Counted from the first letter of the stretch, positions 13,079 to 22,531 are shown. The stretch: 64,000 nt of DNA from Microvirga sp. SRT01 (GCA_018139225.1 JAGSNX010000006.1:180056-244055), one strand, 5' to 3'. Program-made: numbers and translations. Notes: generated by a model from the letters alone, not told the origin.

Positions 13079-14266
13079 CTACTTCCCGAATCCGCTCGGG
13101 GCCGGGGACACCGTTACGGTCGTACCACCGCGGATTTCCTGCACCTCCAGCGCGCGCTCGGCGACACCGTCGCGGCCGAAGCGGAACGCGCCGTCCAGAC
13201 CCGCGAAACCGTCCCCATCCCGCAGTTTAGCCTCCGGGAACGGCGTGCCCACAGCCCAGTCGCGCGCGATCCGGACGGTCAGCAGCACGGAGTCGTAGCC
13301 GAGGCTCGACAGCCGATACGGCGCAGCCCCGAAGCGCGTCCGGTACTTGGCCGCATATTGCCGATACAGGCCGTTCGACACGCTGGCATACCACGCCCCG
13401 GTCAGGGTGGCGCGCGCGCCGATATTGGCCTCGCTGTTCCACAATTCGGTGCCGAGAATACGGGTACCCGCCCCGACGCCCCGCTTGACCAGCGGCGCCG
13501 CCGCCGCCGCCGTCGCGCCGCCATCCGCGATCAGCACCGCGTCGTAAGGCGCCTTGGTGTTCAGCCGCTGCACCGCCGTGGCGACACCGCCGGACGTACG
13601 GCCATAGGCCTGGAGCGACACGACCTGTCCGCCCGCCCCCTCGACCGCGCGCAGGAAGCTGGTCGATGCGCGCTCCCCGTACAAACCGTTCGGAACCAGT
13701 CCGGCGAAGCTGGTGACACCGCGCCCGCGTGCATAGCTGACGACCCGGTCCACCGACTGCGCGGGGACATAGCCCATGACATAGGTGCCGTTGCCCGCCA
13801 CACCGGTATCGTTGGAAAAGCTCAGCACCGGCACCTTGGCCGCCTTCGCCACCGGCGCGACGGCGCGGACGTCGTCGGCGAGCAGCGGCCCGAGGATCAA
13901 CTGCGCACCCTCGGCGATCGCCCGCTGCGCCGCGTTCGCCGCGCCGGTCGCCGTGTCGTAATTGGTGATCCGCACCGACCGGTTCTGCGTGTCCAGCAGA
14001 GCCAGCATCGTCGCATTGGCGATCGACTGGCCGACGCCTGCGTTGCTGCCGCTCAGCGGGACCAGCAGCGCGACACGGTTGCGTCCCTCATCGCGCGGCA
14101 GTCCGGCCTGCACGCCCGGCTCCACGCGTGGCGCAGTCGCGGCGGGTGCGCGCGTCGTCGGCGCGGGCGGCTCCACACCGCGCGGCAGCACCGTCTGGCA
14201 CCCGCCGAGCAGCCCCGCTGTCGCCAGCGTGGCCCAGTGCAGCCGGCGGAACGCCCGTTGCGGCAT
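13079..14266 (-). CDS. Penicillin-binding protein activator, LpoA-like lipoprotein
   Basis: A 395-residue lipoprotein with an N-region, a hydrophobic stretch and a lipobox (LATAGLLGGC), so it should be lipid-anchored in the envelope. After a Pro/Ala-rich linker comes a type I periplasmic-binding-protein fold (NRVALLVPLSGSNAGVGQSI, QLILGPLLADDVRAVAPVA, VPVLSFSNDTGVAG), as in the C-terminal domain of LpoA, which activates class A penicillin-binding proteins. Its divergent pairing with rsmI and yraN matches the conserved lpoA-rsmI neighbourhood of proteobacteria. The ATG at 14266 is chosen because AGAGG lies 8 bases upstream; 14284 is an alternative with GGGGA upstream. Confidence 0.82.
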   Translation of the reverse strand: MPQRAFRRLHWATLATAGLLGGCQTVLPRGVEPPAPTTRAPAATAPRVEPGVQAGLPRDEGRNRVALLVPLSGSNAGVGQSIANATMLALLDTQNRSVRITNYDTATGAANAAQRAIAEGAQLILGPLLADDVRAVAPVAKAAKVPVLSFSNDTGVAGNGTYVMGYVPAQSVDRVVSYARGRGVTSFAGLVPNGLYGERASTSFLRAVEGAGGQVVSLQAYGRTSGGVATAVQRLNTKAPYDAVLIADGGATAAAAAPLVKRGVGAGTRILGTELWNSEANIGARATLTGAWYASVSNGLYRQYAAKYRTRFGAAPYRLSSLGYDSVLLTVRIARDWAVGTPFPEAKLRDGDGFAGLDGAFRFGRDGVAERALEVQEIRGGTTVTVSPAPSGFGK

Positions 14267-14294
14267 CGATGCGGCCTCTGCCATGTACGTCCCC

Positions 14295-15134
14295 ATGCAA
14301 GATTTTCTTCCCGGGCTCTACATCGTCGCCACCCCCATCGGCAATCTCGGCGATCTGTCGCCTCGCGCGGCGGCGGTCCTGAGCGCGGCCGACGTGATCG
14401 CGGTGGAGGACAGCCGCGTCACCGCCGGCTTGTTGCGGCACATCGGCATCAAGAAGCCGATGACGCCGTATCACGATCATAATGCCGAAGGCGTCCGACC
14501 GGGCCTGATCGCGCGCATGGCGACGCAGATCGTCGCTCTGGTGTCCGACGCGGGGACGCCGTTGATCTCGGATCCGGGTTACAAGCTGGTGCGCGATGCG
14601 CGGGCGGCGGGGCATCTGGTCGCGACGATCCCCGGCCCCTGCGCGGCGGTCGCCGCGCTGACGCTGGCGGGACTGCCGACGGATCGCTTCCTGTTCCTTG
14701 GGTTCCTGCCACCCAAGGAGAAGGCGCGCGCCGATGCCATCGCGGAGATCGCCGGCGTACGCGCGACGTTGGTCATGTACGAATCCGGGCCGCGCCTGGC
14801 CGCCTGCCTGTCCGCGCTCGCGGAAGGACTAGGCGACCGCGACGCCGCCGTGACTCGCGAAATCTCCAAACGGTTCGAGGAGGCGGTGACCGGGACCCTG
14901 TCCATGCTCGCCGCACGCTACGCCGAATCGCCGCCCAAGGGCGAGATCGCGATCGTGGTGGCGCCGCCGGGTGCTGCCGAACCCGCCAGCGCAGACGACG
15001 CCGATGCAGCGCTGGCGGACGCGATGACGCGTCTCACCGTTTCGCAGGCCGCAGGCGAAGTCGCCAAGGCGCTCGGCCTCGATCGCAAGACCCTGTACGC
15101 ACGTGCGCTGGAGTTGAAAGCGATGCCGAGATAA
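14295..15134 (+). CDS. rsmI: 16S rRNA 2'-O-ribose C1402 methyltransferase
   Basis: A 279-residue member of the tetrapyrrole-methylase fold. It carries LYIVATPIGNLGDLSPRA at the N terminus, VEDSRVTAGLLRHIGI, ALVSDAGTPLISDPGYKLV and LGFLPPKEKAR, all hallmarks of RsmI. The enzyme uses S-adenosylmethionine to methylate the ribose of C1402 in the 30S P site. The frame is open far upstream, but similarity begins at this ATG; another ATG at 14283 is possible. The start regions of this gene and the divergent LpoA-like gene lie within about 30 bases of each other, so promoter elements must overlap coding sequence or leaders are very short. Confidence 0.95.
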   Translation: MQDFLPGLYIVATPIGNLGDLSPRAAAVLSAADVIAVEDSRVTAGLLRHIGIKKPMTPYHDHNAEGVRPGLIARMATQIVALVSDAGTPLISDPGYKLVRDARAAGHLVATIPGPCAAVAALTLAGLPTDRFLFLGFLPPKEKARADAIAEIAGVRATLVMYESGPRLAACLSALAEGLGDRDAAVTREISKRFEEAVTGTLSMLAARYAESPPKGEIAIVVAPPGAAEPASADDADAALADAMTRLTVSQAAGEVAKALGLDRKTLYARALELKAMPR

Positions 15135-15216
15135 ACACCTGCCCGGAGATGATTGCTTAAGCGCAATGTGAGACATCGGCATCGTCGAACATGAAGCAAC
15201 ATCGCTGGAGGATGCC

Positions 15217-15599
15217 GTGTCGGACGGTCGCTATAAATTCGAAACCGATCCTGTTCGGAATTTCCTGCGCGTTGAACTCGCAGGGACTTGGGATCAACCA
15301 TTGACGACCGTGTTCGTGGCGGATCTGGAACGCACGATCCGCGGGATGATCGGTGCCGGCGCGCGTACGGTCAGTTCCTCACGATCGTCGACATGCGCGA
15401 GAAGAACATCCTGCCGCAGCAGGCCGCGGCCGAATTCGCCAAGATCGTCCGGCCGGACTCTCCCTCGCGCAAGATCGCGCTGGTCGTGTCGGGTACGTTG
15501 CATCGATTGCAGGCCAAGCGCCTGTCGACGCAGGAAAAGCATCGCATCTTCGATCGCGAGGACGAAGCGCTGGAATGGTTGTGGGCCGAAGCCGCCTGA
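15217..15599 (+). pseudogene. STAS/SpoIIAA-like small protein, interrupted by a frameshift
   Basis: Translation from the GTG at 15217 (GGAGG 5 bases upstream) gives SDGRYKFETDPVRNFLRVEL and continues to about 15362, after which the frame becomes nonsense. A second frame takes over at once with YGQFLTIVDMREKNILPQQA and ends in EDEALEWLWAEAA at 15599. Joined, the two pieces make a protein of about 127 residues with the same pattern as the intact STAS-like protein at 39512-39937. One missing base near 15361-15367 explains the break. This could be a recent mutation, a sequencing error or, less likely, programmed frameshifting. Confidence 0.7.
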
Positions 15600-15654
15600 A
15601 CGACGCGGAGAAGGGGCGCTTGAGTAGCGGCCCGCCCTCCGCCACGCTGCCGCG

Positions 15655-16020
15655 ATGTCCCGCTCCACACCCCAGCGCCGCACCGCCGAAGCCGCCGGCC
15701 GGCGCGGCGAGCGGCTGGCCGGCTGGTGGTTGCGGCTCAAGGGCTGGAGCATCCTTGACCGTCGCGTCCGCACGCCGGCGGGGGAAGTCGACCTAGTCGC
15801 GCGCAAGGGCAATCTCGTCGCCTTCGTGGAGGTGAAGACCCGTCGCACGGTGGCCGAACTGGATCACGCCATCGACGAACGCCGGCTGGCCCGCGTCGCG
15901 GCGGCGGCGGAGGTGCTGATGCCGCGCTATGCCGGGCCGGGCGACGATATCCGCGTCGACGTGATCCTGCTCGCGCCGGGCACCCGACCGCGCCACATCG
16001 AGAATGCCTGGATCGGTTAG
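15655..16020 (+). CDS. yraN: YraN/UPF0102 family endonuclease-fold protein
   Basis: A 121-residue protein of the YraN family. The restriction-endonuclease-like core is visible: RRGERLAGWWLRLKGW, then ILDRRVRTPAGEVDLVARKG and LVAFVEVKTRR, supplying the E...D...ExK residues of the nuclease fold. The cellular role is not established. Location next to rsmI and the LpoA-like gene is the classical yraLMN arrangement and supports the call. It is followed by gshB after 60 bases. Confidence 0.9.
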   Translation: MSRSTPQRRTAEAAGRRGERLAGWWLRLKGWSILDRRVRTPAGEVDLVARKGNLVAFVEVKTRRTVAELDHAIDERRLARVAAAAEVLMPRYAGPGDDIRVDVILLAPGTRPRHIENAWIG

Positions 16021-16080
16021 GGCTTGGGTGACTTCGCGGCGTCGCCCCCCTACATGCGCGGCAGATTTCAGGAGCCGTGC

Positions 16081-17052
16081 ATGACCCTCACCGTCGCCGT
16101 CCAGATGGACCCGCTCGCCGGCATCAACATCGCGGGCGACTCGACCTTTGCGCTGATGCTGTCGGCGCAGGCCCGCGGGCACCGGCTGTTCCATTACGGT
16201 GCGGAGGATCTGAACTGGTCCGACGGGCGGCTCTGGGCGAAGGCGCATCCGGTGACGGTGCAGCGCGTGGTCGGCGATCATTTCCGCTTCGACGAACCGG
16301 TGTCGCTCGATCTCGGCGAGCAGGCCGATGTCGTGCTGATGCGGCAGGATCCGCCCTTCGACCTTGGCTACATCACCGCGACCCACTTGCTGGAGCGGAT
16401 CGCCGACCGCACGCTGGTGGTCAACGACCCGGCCAGCGTCCGCAACGCGCCGGAGAAAATGTGGGTGCTGGACTATGCCCGCTTCATGCCGCCGACGCTC
16501 ATCACCCGCTCGCTGGACGAGGCGCGCGCGTTCCTCGCCCGGCATCGCGAGGTCGTCGTCAAGCCGCTGCACGGCAATGGCGGCAAGGCGATCTTCAAGG
16601 TCGGCAGCGACGGCGCGAACCTGTCCGCGCTGATCGAGGTGTTCAACCAGACGTGGCGCGAACCGCACATGATCCAGGCGTTCCTGCCGGCGGTGGCGAA
16701 GGGCGACAAGCGGATCGTGCTGGTCGACGGAGAGGTCGCGGGCGCGATCAACCGATTGCCGGGGGAGGGGGAGATTCGCTCCAATCTGGCGGTCGGCGGA
16801 TCGGCGGAGAAGACCGAACTGACCGCGCGCGAGCGGGAGATTTGTGCGGCGCTCGCCCCCGAGCTCAAGGCGCGCGGACTGATCTTCGTCGGTATCGACG
16901 TGATCGGCGGCGAGTGGCTGACGGAGATCAACGTCACCTCGCCCACCGGCATCGTCGCGATCGAAAAGTTCGACGGCACCGACGTTGCGGGCATGATCTG
17001 GGATGTGGTCGAGGCGAAGGTCGGCGAACGGAATGCCCCCGCGACGCGTTGA
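16081..17052 (+). CDS. gshB: Glutathione synthetase
   Basis: A 323-residue ATP-grasp enzyme that joins gamma-glutamylcysteine and glycine in the second step of glutathione synthesis. Diagnostic stretches are VQMDPLAGINIAGDSTFALM, VLMRQDPPFDLGYITATHLL, VVVKPLHGNGGKAIFKV (ATP-grasp loop) and LTEINVTSPTGIVAIEKFDG. The start at 16081 is supported by AGGAG 7 bases upstream and by the length; an upstream in-frame ATG at 16024 has no similarity. gshA is not in the window. Confidence 0.96.
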   Translation: MTLTVAVQMDPLAGINIAGDSTFALMLSAQARGHRLFHYGAEDLNWSDGRLWAKAHPVTVQRVVGDHFRFDEPVSLDLGEQADVVLMRQDPPFDLGYITATHLLERIADRTLVVNDPASVRNAPEKMWVLDYARFMPPTLITRSLDEARAFLARHREVVVKPLHGNGGKAIFKVGSDGANLSALIEVFNQTWREPHMIQAFLPAVAKGDKRIVLVDGEVAGAINRLPGEGEIRSNLAVGGSAEKTELTAREREICAALAPELKARGLIFVGIDVIGGEWLTEINVTSPTGIVAIEKFDGTDVAGMIWDVVEAKVGERNAPATR

Positions 17053-17099
17053 GGCGCGATGTACTCGTACCACCTGCCAGTCGACGCCCGGTGCCCGGC

Positions 17100-17705
17100 A
17101 TGACCGACTTCATCGTCGATCTCATCGCCCGCGGCGGCTATCTTGGCATCGTCTTCCTGATGGCGCTGGAGAACGTCTTTCCGCCGATCCCGTCGGAAGT
17201 GATCATGGGTCTGGGGGGCATGGCGGTCGGGCGCGGTCACATGACGCTCGGCTGGCTGATCGCAGCGGGTACGCTCGGCACGGTCATCGGCAACTACTTC
17301 TGGTACGCGGTGGGGCGGAAGTTCGGCTATCAGGGATTGAAGCCGTTCGTCGATCGCTGGGGCCGGTGGCTGACGCTGGACTGGGAGGACGTGGAAAAGA
17401 TCACCCGCTTCTTCCACGACCGCGGCGGCTGGGTCGTGTTCGTGTTCCGCTTCATGCCGACGTTCCGCACGATGGTGTCGCTCCCTGCCGGCATGTCCTG
17501 CATGCCGCACTGGCGCTTCCTGATCGCGACGGCAGCCGGGTCGGCGATCTGGAACGCAGTGCTGGCGCTGGCAGGCGTGTATCTGGATCGACGGTTCGAG
17601 ATGCTCGACCGCTATGTCGGCCCGTTCGCGGCGGCGCTGACGGTCGCGATCGTCGGCTGGTACATCTACCGCGTCACGACGTGGAAGCCGCGGGAGGAAC
17701 GTTGA
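17100..17705 (+). CDS. DedA/SNARE-associated family inner membrane protein
   Basis: A 201-residue membrane protein of the DedA family. Features are the N-terminal re-entrant region with GIVFLMALENVFPPIPSEVIM and the conserved FHDRGGWVVFVFRFMPTFRTMVSLPAG stretch, whose acidic and arginine residues are typical of DedA proteins. Members work in lipid (undecaprenyl phosphate or phospholipid) transport across the inner membrane and in envelope homeostasis; the substrate here is not known. A GTG at 17091 is an alternative start. The gene converges on xerC with 7 bases between stops. Confidence 0.9.
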   Translation: MTDFIVDLIARGGYLGIVFLMALENVFPPIPSEVIMGLGGMAVGRGHMTLGWLIAAGTLGTVIGNYFWYAVGRKFGYQGLKPFVDRWGRWLTLDWEDVEKITRFFHDRGGWVVFVFRFMPTFRTMVSLPAGMSCMPHWRFLIATAAGSAIWNAVLALAGVYLDRRFEMLDRYVGPFAAALTVAIVGWYIYRVTTWKPREER

Positions 17706-17712
17706 CCGTCGC

Positions 17713-18600
17713 TCAGGCTCGCGGATGCGCGTTGCGGTACACGTCGAGCAGGTGTGCGGCATCGACCGAGGTATAGACCTGAGTCGACGAGAGGCTGGCA
17801 TGGCCCAGTAACTCCTGCAACGCGCGCAGGTCGGCACCTCGACCGAGCAGGTGAGTCGCGAAACTGTGGCGAAGCGCATGCGGCGTCGTCCGCTCACCCA
17901 GCCCCAGACCGGCGCGCGCGCGCTGCACCGCCGACCGGACCACGCCCGCGGACAGGGCACCGCCACGTGCCCCGCGGAACAGCGCGGCGTCGCGCTCCAG
18001 CCGCCACGGCACCTGCGCGACATAGTCGTCGATCGCGGTCCGTACCTGCGGCAGCAGCGGCACGACGCGGGTCTTGGCGCGCTTGCCGGTCACGGTCAGC
18101 GTCTCGCCGAGCGGCAGCACCGATGCGGTCAGCGCCATCGCCTCCCCGATCCGAAGTCCGGCGCCGTAGAGCAGCAGCAGCACCGCCCAGTCGCGCGCGC
18201 CGATCCACGGCGCGCTCGCCTCGTCCGCGACCTCGCCCGCCAGCGCGAGGACGTCGGCGGGGACGACCGGTCGCGGCACGCCTTTCGCCACCTTCGGCCC
18301 GCGCAATCTTGGCGCGTCCGCCCCCGCAAACGCCAGAAACCCGCGCACCGCCGACAGTTCGCGCGCGGCGGAGGCGTTGCCGAGTCCGTCCGTCCGCCGC
18401 CACGCCAGGAATGCGCGCAGGTCCGCCGCGCTGACGCCACCCAGCGCCTCCCGCGTCACCACACCGCCCCAGTGTTCGCCCAGAAACCGCAGCAGCCGCA
18501 CGGCGGTGGCGCGGTACGCCCTGACCGTATGCTCCGACCGCCGCCGGTCGCGCGCCAGATGCGCGGCCCATTCTTCGGCGAGCGGAAAGGGGAGGTCCAT
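17713..18600 (-). CDS. xerC: Tyrosine recombinase XerC
   Basis: A 295-residue site-specific recombinase, the usual length for XerC. The N-terminal SAM-like domain (WAAHLARDRRRSEHTVRAYR) precedes the catalytic domain with Arg in YGAGLRIGEAMAL, the HALRHSFATHLL box, LQELLGHASLSSTQVYT and the nucleophile Tyr in QVYTSV. With XerD it resolves chromosome dimers at dif. The start at MDLPFPLAEEW (18600) is chosen over the upstream ATG at 18651 because homology starts there and a GGGAGCGGGA stretch is just upstream. It is divergent from priA with 62 bases between starts. XerC rather than XerD is inferred from overall pattern. Confidence 0.9.
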   Translation of the reverse strand: MDLPFPLAEEWAAHLARDRRRSEHTVRAYRATAVRLLRFLGEHWGGVVTREALGGVSAADLRAFLAWRRTDGLGNASAARELSAVRGFLAFAGADAPRLRGPKVAKGVPRPVVPADVLALAGEVADEASAPWIGARDWAVLLLLYGAGLRIGEAMALTASVLPLGETLTVTGKRAKTRVVPLLPQVRTAIDDYVAQVPWRLERDAALFRGARGGALSAGVVRSAVQRARAGLGLGERTTPHALRHSFATHLLGRGADLRALQELLGHASLSSTQVYTSVDAAHLLDVYRNAHPRA

Positions 18601-18662
18601 TCCCGCTCCCTGCCACTGCCCAGCCTTTCGCGCGAGTCGATCCGTCGCCATATGGCGGGCGC

Positions 18663-20831
18663 ATGACCCGCGCCCGCGTCCTCCTGCTCAACGCCGCCCT
18701 GGGGCCGCTCGACTACCGCGTGCCGCACGGTACCGAGGTCGAGCCCGGATCGATCGTCGTCGCGCCGCTCGGGCCACGCCAGTTGCTGGGCGTGGCGTGG
18801 GAGCCGGATCGGATGCCGTCCGATGCGGAGGTCGGCGACAACCGCCTGCGCAATCTGCTGGCGGTGGCCGACGTGCCGCCGTTGCGAGCGCCGCTTCGTC
18901 GGCTCGTGGAGTGGACGGCGGACTATTACCTCGCCAGTCCCGCGTCGGTGCTGCGCATGTGCCTTGCCTCCACCTCGGCGCTGGAGGGAGCGCGCACCGT
19001 CACCGAGTACCGTGTGACCGGGGAGGTGCCGCCACGCCTGACTCCGCAGCGCGAGCAGGCGCTGGAGCGGATCGCCGATCGGCAGGGCCTGATCCGCGAA
19101 CTCGCCACCATCGCCGACGTGTCCGACGCCGTCATCCGCGGCCTCGTCAAGTCGGGCGCGATCGAGGCGGTGGAGGTCGATATCGACAGCCCCTTCGTCC
19201 CGCCCGACCCGGATCATGCCGCCCCCACGCTCAATCCCGGCCAGTCGGAGGCCGCCGCCGCGCTGGTCGCCGCCGTCGCGGACCACCGCTTCGAGCCGAC
19301 GCTGCTCGATGGCGTCACCGGATCGGGGAAGACGGAGGTGTATTTCGAGGCGGTGGCGGAGGCGATCCGTCAGGGCCGCCAGACCTTGGTCCTGCTGCCC
19401 GAAATCGCCCTTACGGAGCCGTTCCTGAAGCGCTTCCACGACCGGTTCGGTGTCGAGCCGGTGGCGTGGCATTCGGGCCTGCGCTCGACCCAGCGCCGCC
19501 GCGCGTGGCGGGCAATCGCGGAGGGGCGCGCGCTGGTCACGGTCGGCGCGCGCTCGGCGCTGTTCCTGCCCTATGCCAATCTCGGCCTGATCGTCGTCGA
19601 CGAGGCGCACGAGACCAGCTTCAAGCAGGAGGAGGGCGTCCACTACCACGCGCGCGACGTGGCGGTGATGCGCGGCAAGTTCGAACAATGCCCGGTGATC
19701 CTCGCCTCGGCGACGCCCGCGATCGAGACGCGGCAGCAGGTCGCGCTGGGCCGCTATGCCGAACTGAAGCTGCCCGACCGCTACGGCCCGGCGGAGATGC
19801 CGCACATCGCCGCGATCGACCTGATCGCCGAGCCGCCGGAGCGGGGACGCTGGCTGGCCCCCCGCCTCGTCACGGCGCTGACCGAGACGCTGGACAGGCG
19901 CGAGCAATCGCTGCTGTTCCTCAACCGCCGCGGTTATGCGCCGTTGACCCTGTGCCGGACGTGCGGCCACCGCTTCCAATGCCCCAACTGCACCGCGTGG
20001 ATGGTGGAACACCGGCTGACGCGGCGGCTGGCCTGCCATCACTGCGGCCATGTCGAACCCGTCCCGCGCGCCTGCCCGGAGTGCAAGGGCGAGGACACGC
20101 TCGTGGCCTGCGGTCCCGGCGTCGAGCGGATCGCCGACGAGGTGGCGCTGCTGTTCCCGGAGGCGAAGACCGCGGTCGTCACCAGCGACACGATCTGGTC
20201 GCCGGCCAAGGCGGCGGAGTTCGTCGGCCGGATGGAGGCCGGCGACATCGACATCGTCGTCGGCACGCAACTGGTCACCAAGGGGTATCACTTCCCCAAC
20301 CTCACGCTCGTCGGCGTGGTCGATGCCGATCTCGGACTGGAGGGCGGCGACCTGCGCGCCGCCGAGCGCACGTTCCAGCAGATCCGGCAGGTGTCGGGCC
20401 GCGCGGGCAGGGGGGAGAAGCCCGGTCGCGTGCTGATCCAGACGCACAGCCCGCAGGCGCAGGTGATGCAGGCGCTGATTACCGGCGACGCCGAAACCTT
20501 CTACGCCGCGGAAACGGAGGCGCGGCGCGAGGCGGGCGCACCGCCGTTCGGCCGCTATGCCGCGATCGTGGTGTCATCGGAGGACCAGCCCTGCGCGCTG
20601 GAGATCGCCCGCCTCGTCGGCCGGACCGCACCGAAAGTCGACGGCATGCACGTCTACGGCCCCGCGCCCGCACCGCTGGCGATGCTGCGCGGGCGGCATC
20701 GGTATCGCCTGCTGGTGCATGCCCGCCGCGCGCTGGACGTGCAGGACGTCATCCGCGAATGGCTCGGGGCGCTCGAATGGCCTGCCAAGGCGCGGGTGAC
20801 GGTGGACGTGGACCCGTATAACTTTCTTTGA
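18663..20831 (+). CDS. priA: Primosomal protein N' (replication restart helicase PriA)
   Basis: A 722-residue superfamily 2 helicase that reloads the replisome at collapsed forks. The N-terminal 3'-DNA-binding domain starts at ARVLLLNAALGPLDYRVP. The helicase core has Walker A GVTGSGKTEVYFEAV, the DEAH box (VVDEAHETSFKQ) and SATPAIETRQQ. The zinc-binding insert contains CRTCGHRFQCPNC and CHHCGHVEPVPRACPEC, the eight cysteines expected. C-terminal motifs include VVGTQLVTKGYHFPNLTLV and QVSGRAGRGEKPG. The ATG at 18663 fits the family N terminus. Confidence 0.97.
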   Translation: MTRARVLLLNAALGPLDYRVPHGTEVEPGSIVVAPLGPRQLLGVAWEPDRMPSDAEVGDNRLRNLLAVADVPPLRAPLRRLVEWTADYYLASPASVLRMCLASTSALEGARTVTEYRVTGEVPPRLTPQREQALERIADRQGLIRELATIADVSDAVIRGLVKSGAIEAVEVDIDSPFVPPDPDHAAPTLNPGQSEAAAALVAAVADHRFEPTLLDGVTGSGKTEVYFEAVAEAIRQGRQTLVLLPEIALTEPFLKRFHDRFGVEPVAWHSGLRSTQRRRAWRAIAEGRALVTVGARSALFLPYANLGLIVVDEAHETSFKQEEGVHYHARDVAVMRGKFEQCPVILASATPAIETRQQVALGRYAELKLPDRYGPAEMPHIAAIDLIAEPPERGRWLAPRLVTALTETLDRREQSLLFLNRRGYAPLTLCRTCGHRFQCPNCTAWMVEHRLTRRLACHHCGHVEPVPRACPECKGEDTLVACGPGVERIADEVALLFPEAKTAVVTSDTIWSPAKAAEFVGRMEAGDIDIVVGTQLVTKGYHFPNLTLVGVVDADLGLEGGDLRAAERTFQQIRQVSGRAGRGEKPGRVLIQTHSPQAQVMQALITGDAETFYAAETEARREAGAPPFGRYAAIVVSSEDQPCALEIARLVGRTAPKVDGMHVYGPAPAPLAMLRGRHRYRLLVHARRALDVQDVIREWLGALEWPAKARVTVDVDPYNFL

Positions 20832-20858
20832 GGTCGTGCAGCGCGATGCTGACCAATC

Positions 20859-20939
20859 CGTCATTGCGAGGAGCGTAGCGACGCGGCATCCGGAGCCGCA
20901 AGCATGGGCCTGGATCGCTTCGCTGCGCTCGCTATGACG
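20859..20939. repeat. REP-like palindromic repeat, copy 1
   Basis: The left end (CGTCATTGCGAGGAGCG) and the right end (CGCTGCGCTCGCTATGACG) are inverted relatives, so the 81-base unit can fold into a long hairpin. A second, diverged copy of about 85 bases lies at 26171-26255. Both sit directly after a gene, the usual place for REP/BIME-type elements. Confidence 0.8.
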
Positions 20940-21010
20940 GGGGGATCGGCGGCCCCCGCCTTCGCATTCCATTAACCATTCGCAAACCGCTCGCCCGTAC
21001 ACGGGGCAGC

Positions 21011-22531
21011 ATGGCGACCAGCATCTCTGCCGTCCGCACGCCGCGGCTCGTCCTGGCGGCGGAGCGTTGGGCGGAGCGACACTGGCGGCCGGCGCTGCTC
21101 GCGACCGCGCTGGCGCTGGGTCTCGCCACGCGCCTGTTCTTCAACCGGCACGCGCCCTTGTGGTTCGACGAAACCTTCACGGGCGTCATTGCCGGCCAGC
21201 ACGACGCAAACGGTCTCTGGAACTGGTTGCGCGCCGAGCTGACCGGGCCGCTCTTCTATGCCCCGATGTGGCTATGGGCACGGATCGCCGGCATCAGCGA
21301 CGTGGCCCTGCGTCTGCCCAGCCTCATACTCTCGCTGGCCGCGCCGGCGATGATCCTGTGGCGTGGCCACCCCGATCGTGACCTGCGGCTGTTCTGGGCG
21401 GCGGCGACGCTCCTGTGGTTGCCGGCACCGATCCTGTCGAGCGACGCGCGGCCCTATTCGCTGCTGGCGTTCCAGGCGACGGCGCAGGGGATCGCTTTCG
21501 TCGCGGCCATGCGCCGCACGACGACGTCGCGGATGCTGATCTGGACCACGATCACGACCGCGATGGGGCTGACGCATTACTGGGCCTTGCTGATCGGCCT
21601 GGTGCAGGGATCGATCGTCGTCGGCACGCGGCCCCGGCGTGCGCTGGCGACATGGCCGGCGCTGGCGCCTTTCGCCGTTCTTATCGCGTGGATGGCGGTG
21701 CATCTGCCGTTCGTGCTGCGGTTCACCGGCGGCTATGTCGGCAGCAGCTATACGATCCCGTGGTCCAGCATCGTCAGCCTGCCCGGCGTGCTGGCGGGGA
21801 CCCCGGTGTTCGCCGGCATCGGCGTGGCGGCGATGCTGTGGACGCTGGTCGAGCGGCTGAGGAGAGGCCGGTCCGGGTTCGGCGGATCGTTGAGCCTCGA
21901 TCCCTCGCCGGAGGCGTGGCTGGGCATCAGCGGCGTCGTCGCGGTGCTGCTGTTTTTCGTGATCGGCGTCTATCGGCCGGGATTCGCGCCCCGGTACCTG
22001 TTGCCGTCCTGTCCGGCTCTGCTGTTCGGCATCGCGGTCTGGGCTCGGTGGGCGCTCCGCTTCAACGCGCCCGCCGTCGCGGCGGCCTTCCTCGCGATGA
22101 TCGTCGGGGCGGTCGGGCTGGTCGGCTCGTCCTTCGGCACCCAGGAGGCGGACCAGCGCCATTCGTTCAATCTCGAACGCCCCAGCGAATGGCTGATGCA
22201 GCGGCCCGTTCGCGAACTGGTGTTCGTGTGGAGCGATCCCGATGCAGAGCGATCCGACACCGGACGGATGGCGCAGGTCGCGCGCTTCTTCTTCGATCGC
22301 GCGGGGCGGCGCGTCGCCGTGCGCCAGATCATCGTGCCCGCCCATATCGACGCGAACGGCTACGTCCTCGGGCGGGCGGGCCATGCAGCGGGGACGGCGA
22401 TCCTGTGGGTCGCGAACACGCCGCATCTGGGCGATGCCCCACGCAATCCGGATTTCGCCCGCGACGCGCGCTGGGATTGCCGCGATTTCGGGAACGGGCT
22501 CGCGGTATCGACGGCGTGCCGCCTCCGTTAG
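21011..22531 (+). CDS. Polytopic membrane protein, GT-C (family 39-like) glycosyltransferase
   Basis: A 506-residue protein with about ten hydrophobic segments. After the first membrane helix comes NRHAPLWFDETFTGVIAGQH, where the Asp-Glu pair in the first periplasmic loop matches GT-C glycosyltransferases such as ArnT/PMT relatives that use polyprenyl-phosphate sugars. The C-terminal ~130 residues form a soluble periplasmic domain (ELVFVWSDPDAERSDTGR). It stands alone between a repeat and hemW, whose end it overlaps by 4 bases in convergent orientation. The acceptor is unknown, and the call rests on topology plus the acidic motif. Confidence 0.65.
   Translation: MATSISAVRTPRLVLAAERWAERHWRPALLATALALGLATRLFFNRHAPLWFDETFTGVIAGQHDANGLWNWLRAELTGPLFYAPMWLWARIAGISDVALRLPSLILSLAAPAMILWRGHPDRDLRLFWAAATLLWLPAPILSSDARPYSLLAFQATAQGIAFVAAMRRTTTSRMLIWTTITTAMGLTHYWALLIGLVQGSIVVGTRPRRALATWPALAPFAVLIAWMAVHLPFVLRFTGGYVGSSYTIPWSSIVSLPGVLAGTPVFAGIGVAAMLWTLVERLRRGRSGFGGSLSLDPSPEAWLGISGVVAVLLFFVIGVYRPGFAPRYLLPSCPALLFGIAVWARWALRFNAPAVAAAFLAMIVGAVGLVGSSFGTQEADQRHSFNLERPSEWLMQRPVRELVFVWSDPDAERSDTGRMAQVARFFFDRAGRRVAVRQIIVPAHIDANGYVLGRAGHAAGTAILWVANTPHLGDAPRNPDFARDARWDCRDFGNGLAVSTACRLR

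Noticed and set aside
14295..15134. Longer rsmI reading from 13962
   Set aside because: The extra N terminus overlaps the LpoA-like gene in antisense and has no RsmI similarity.
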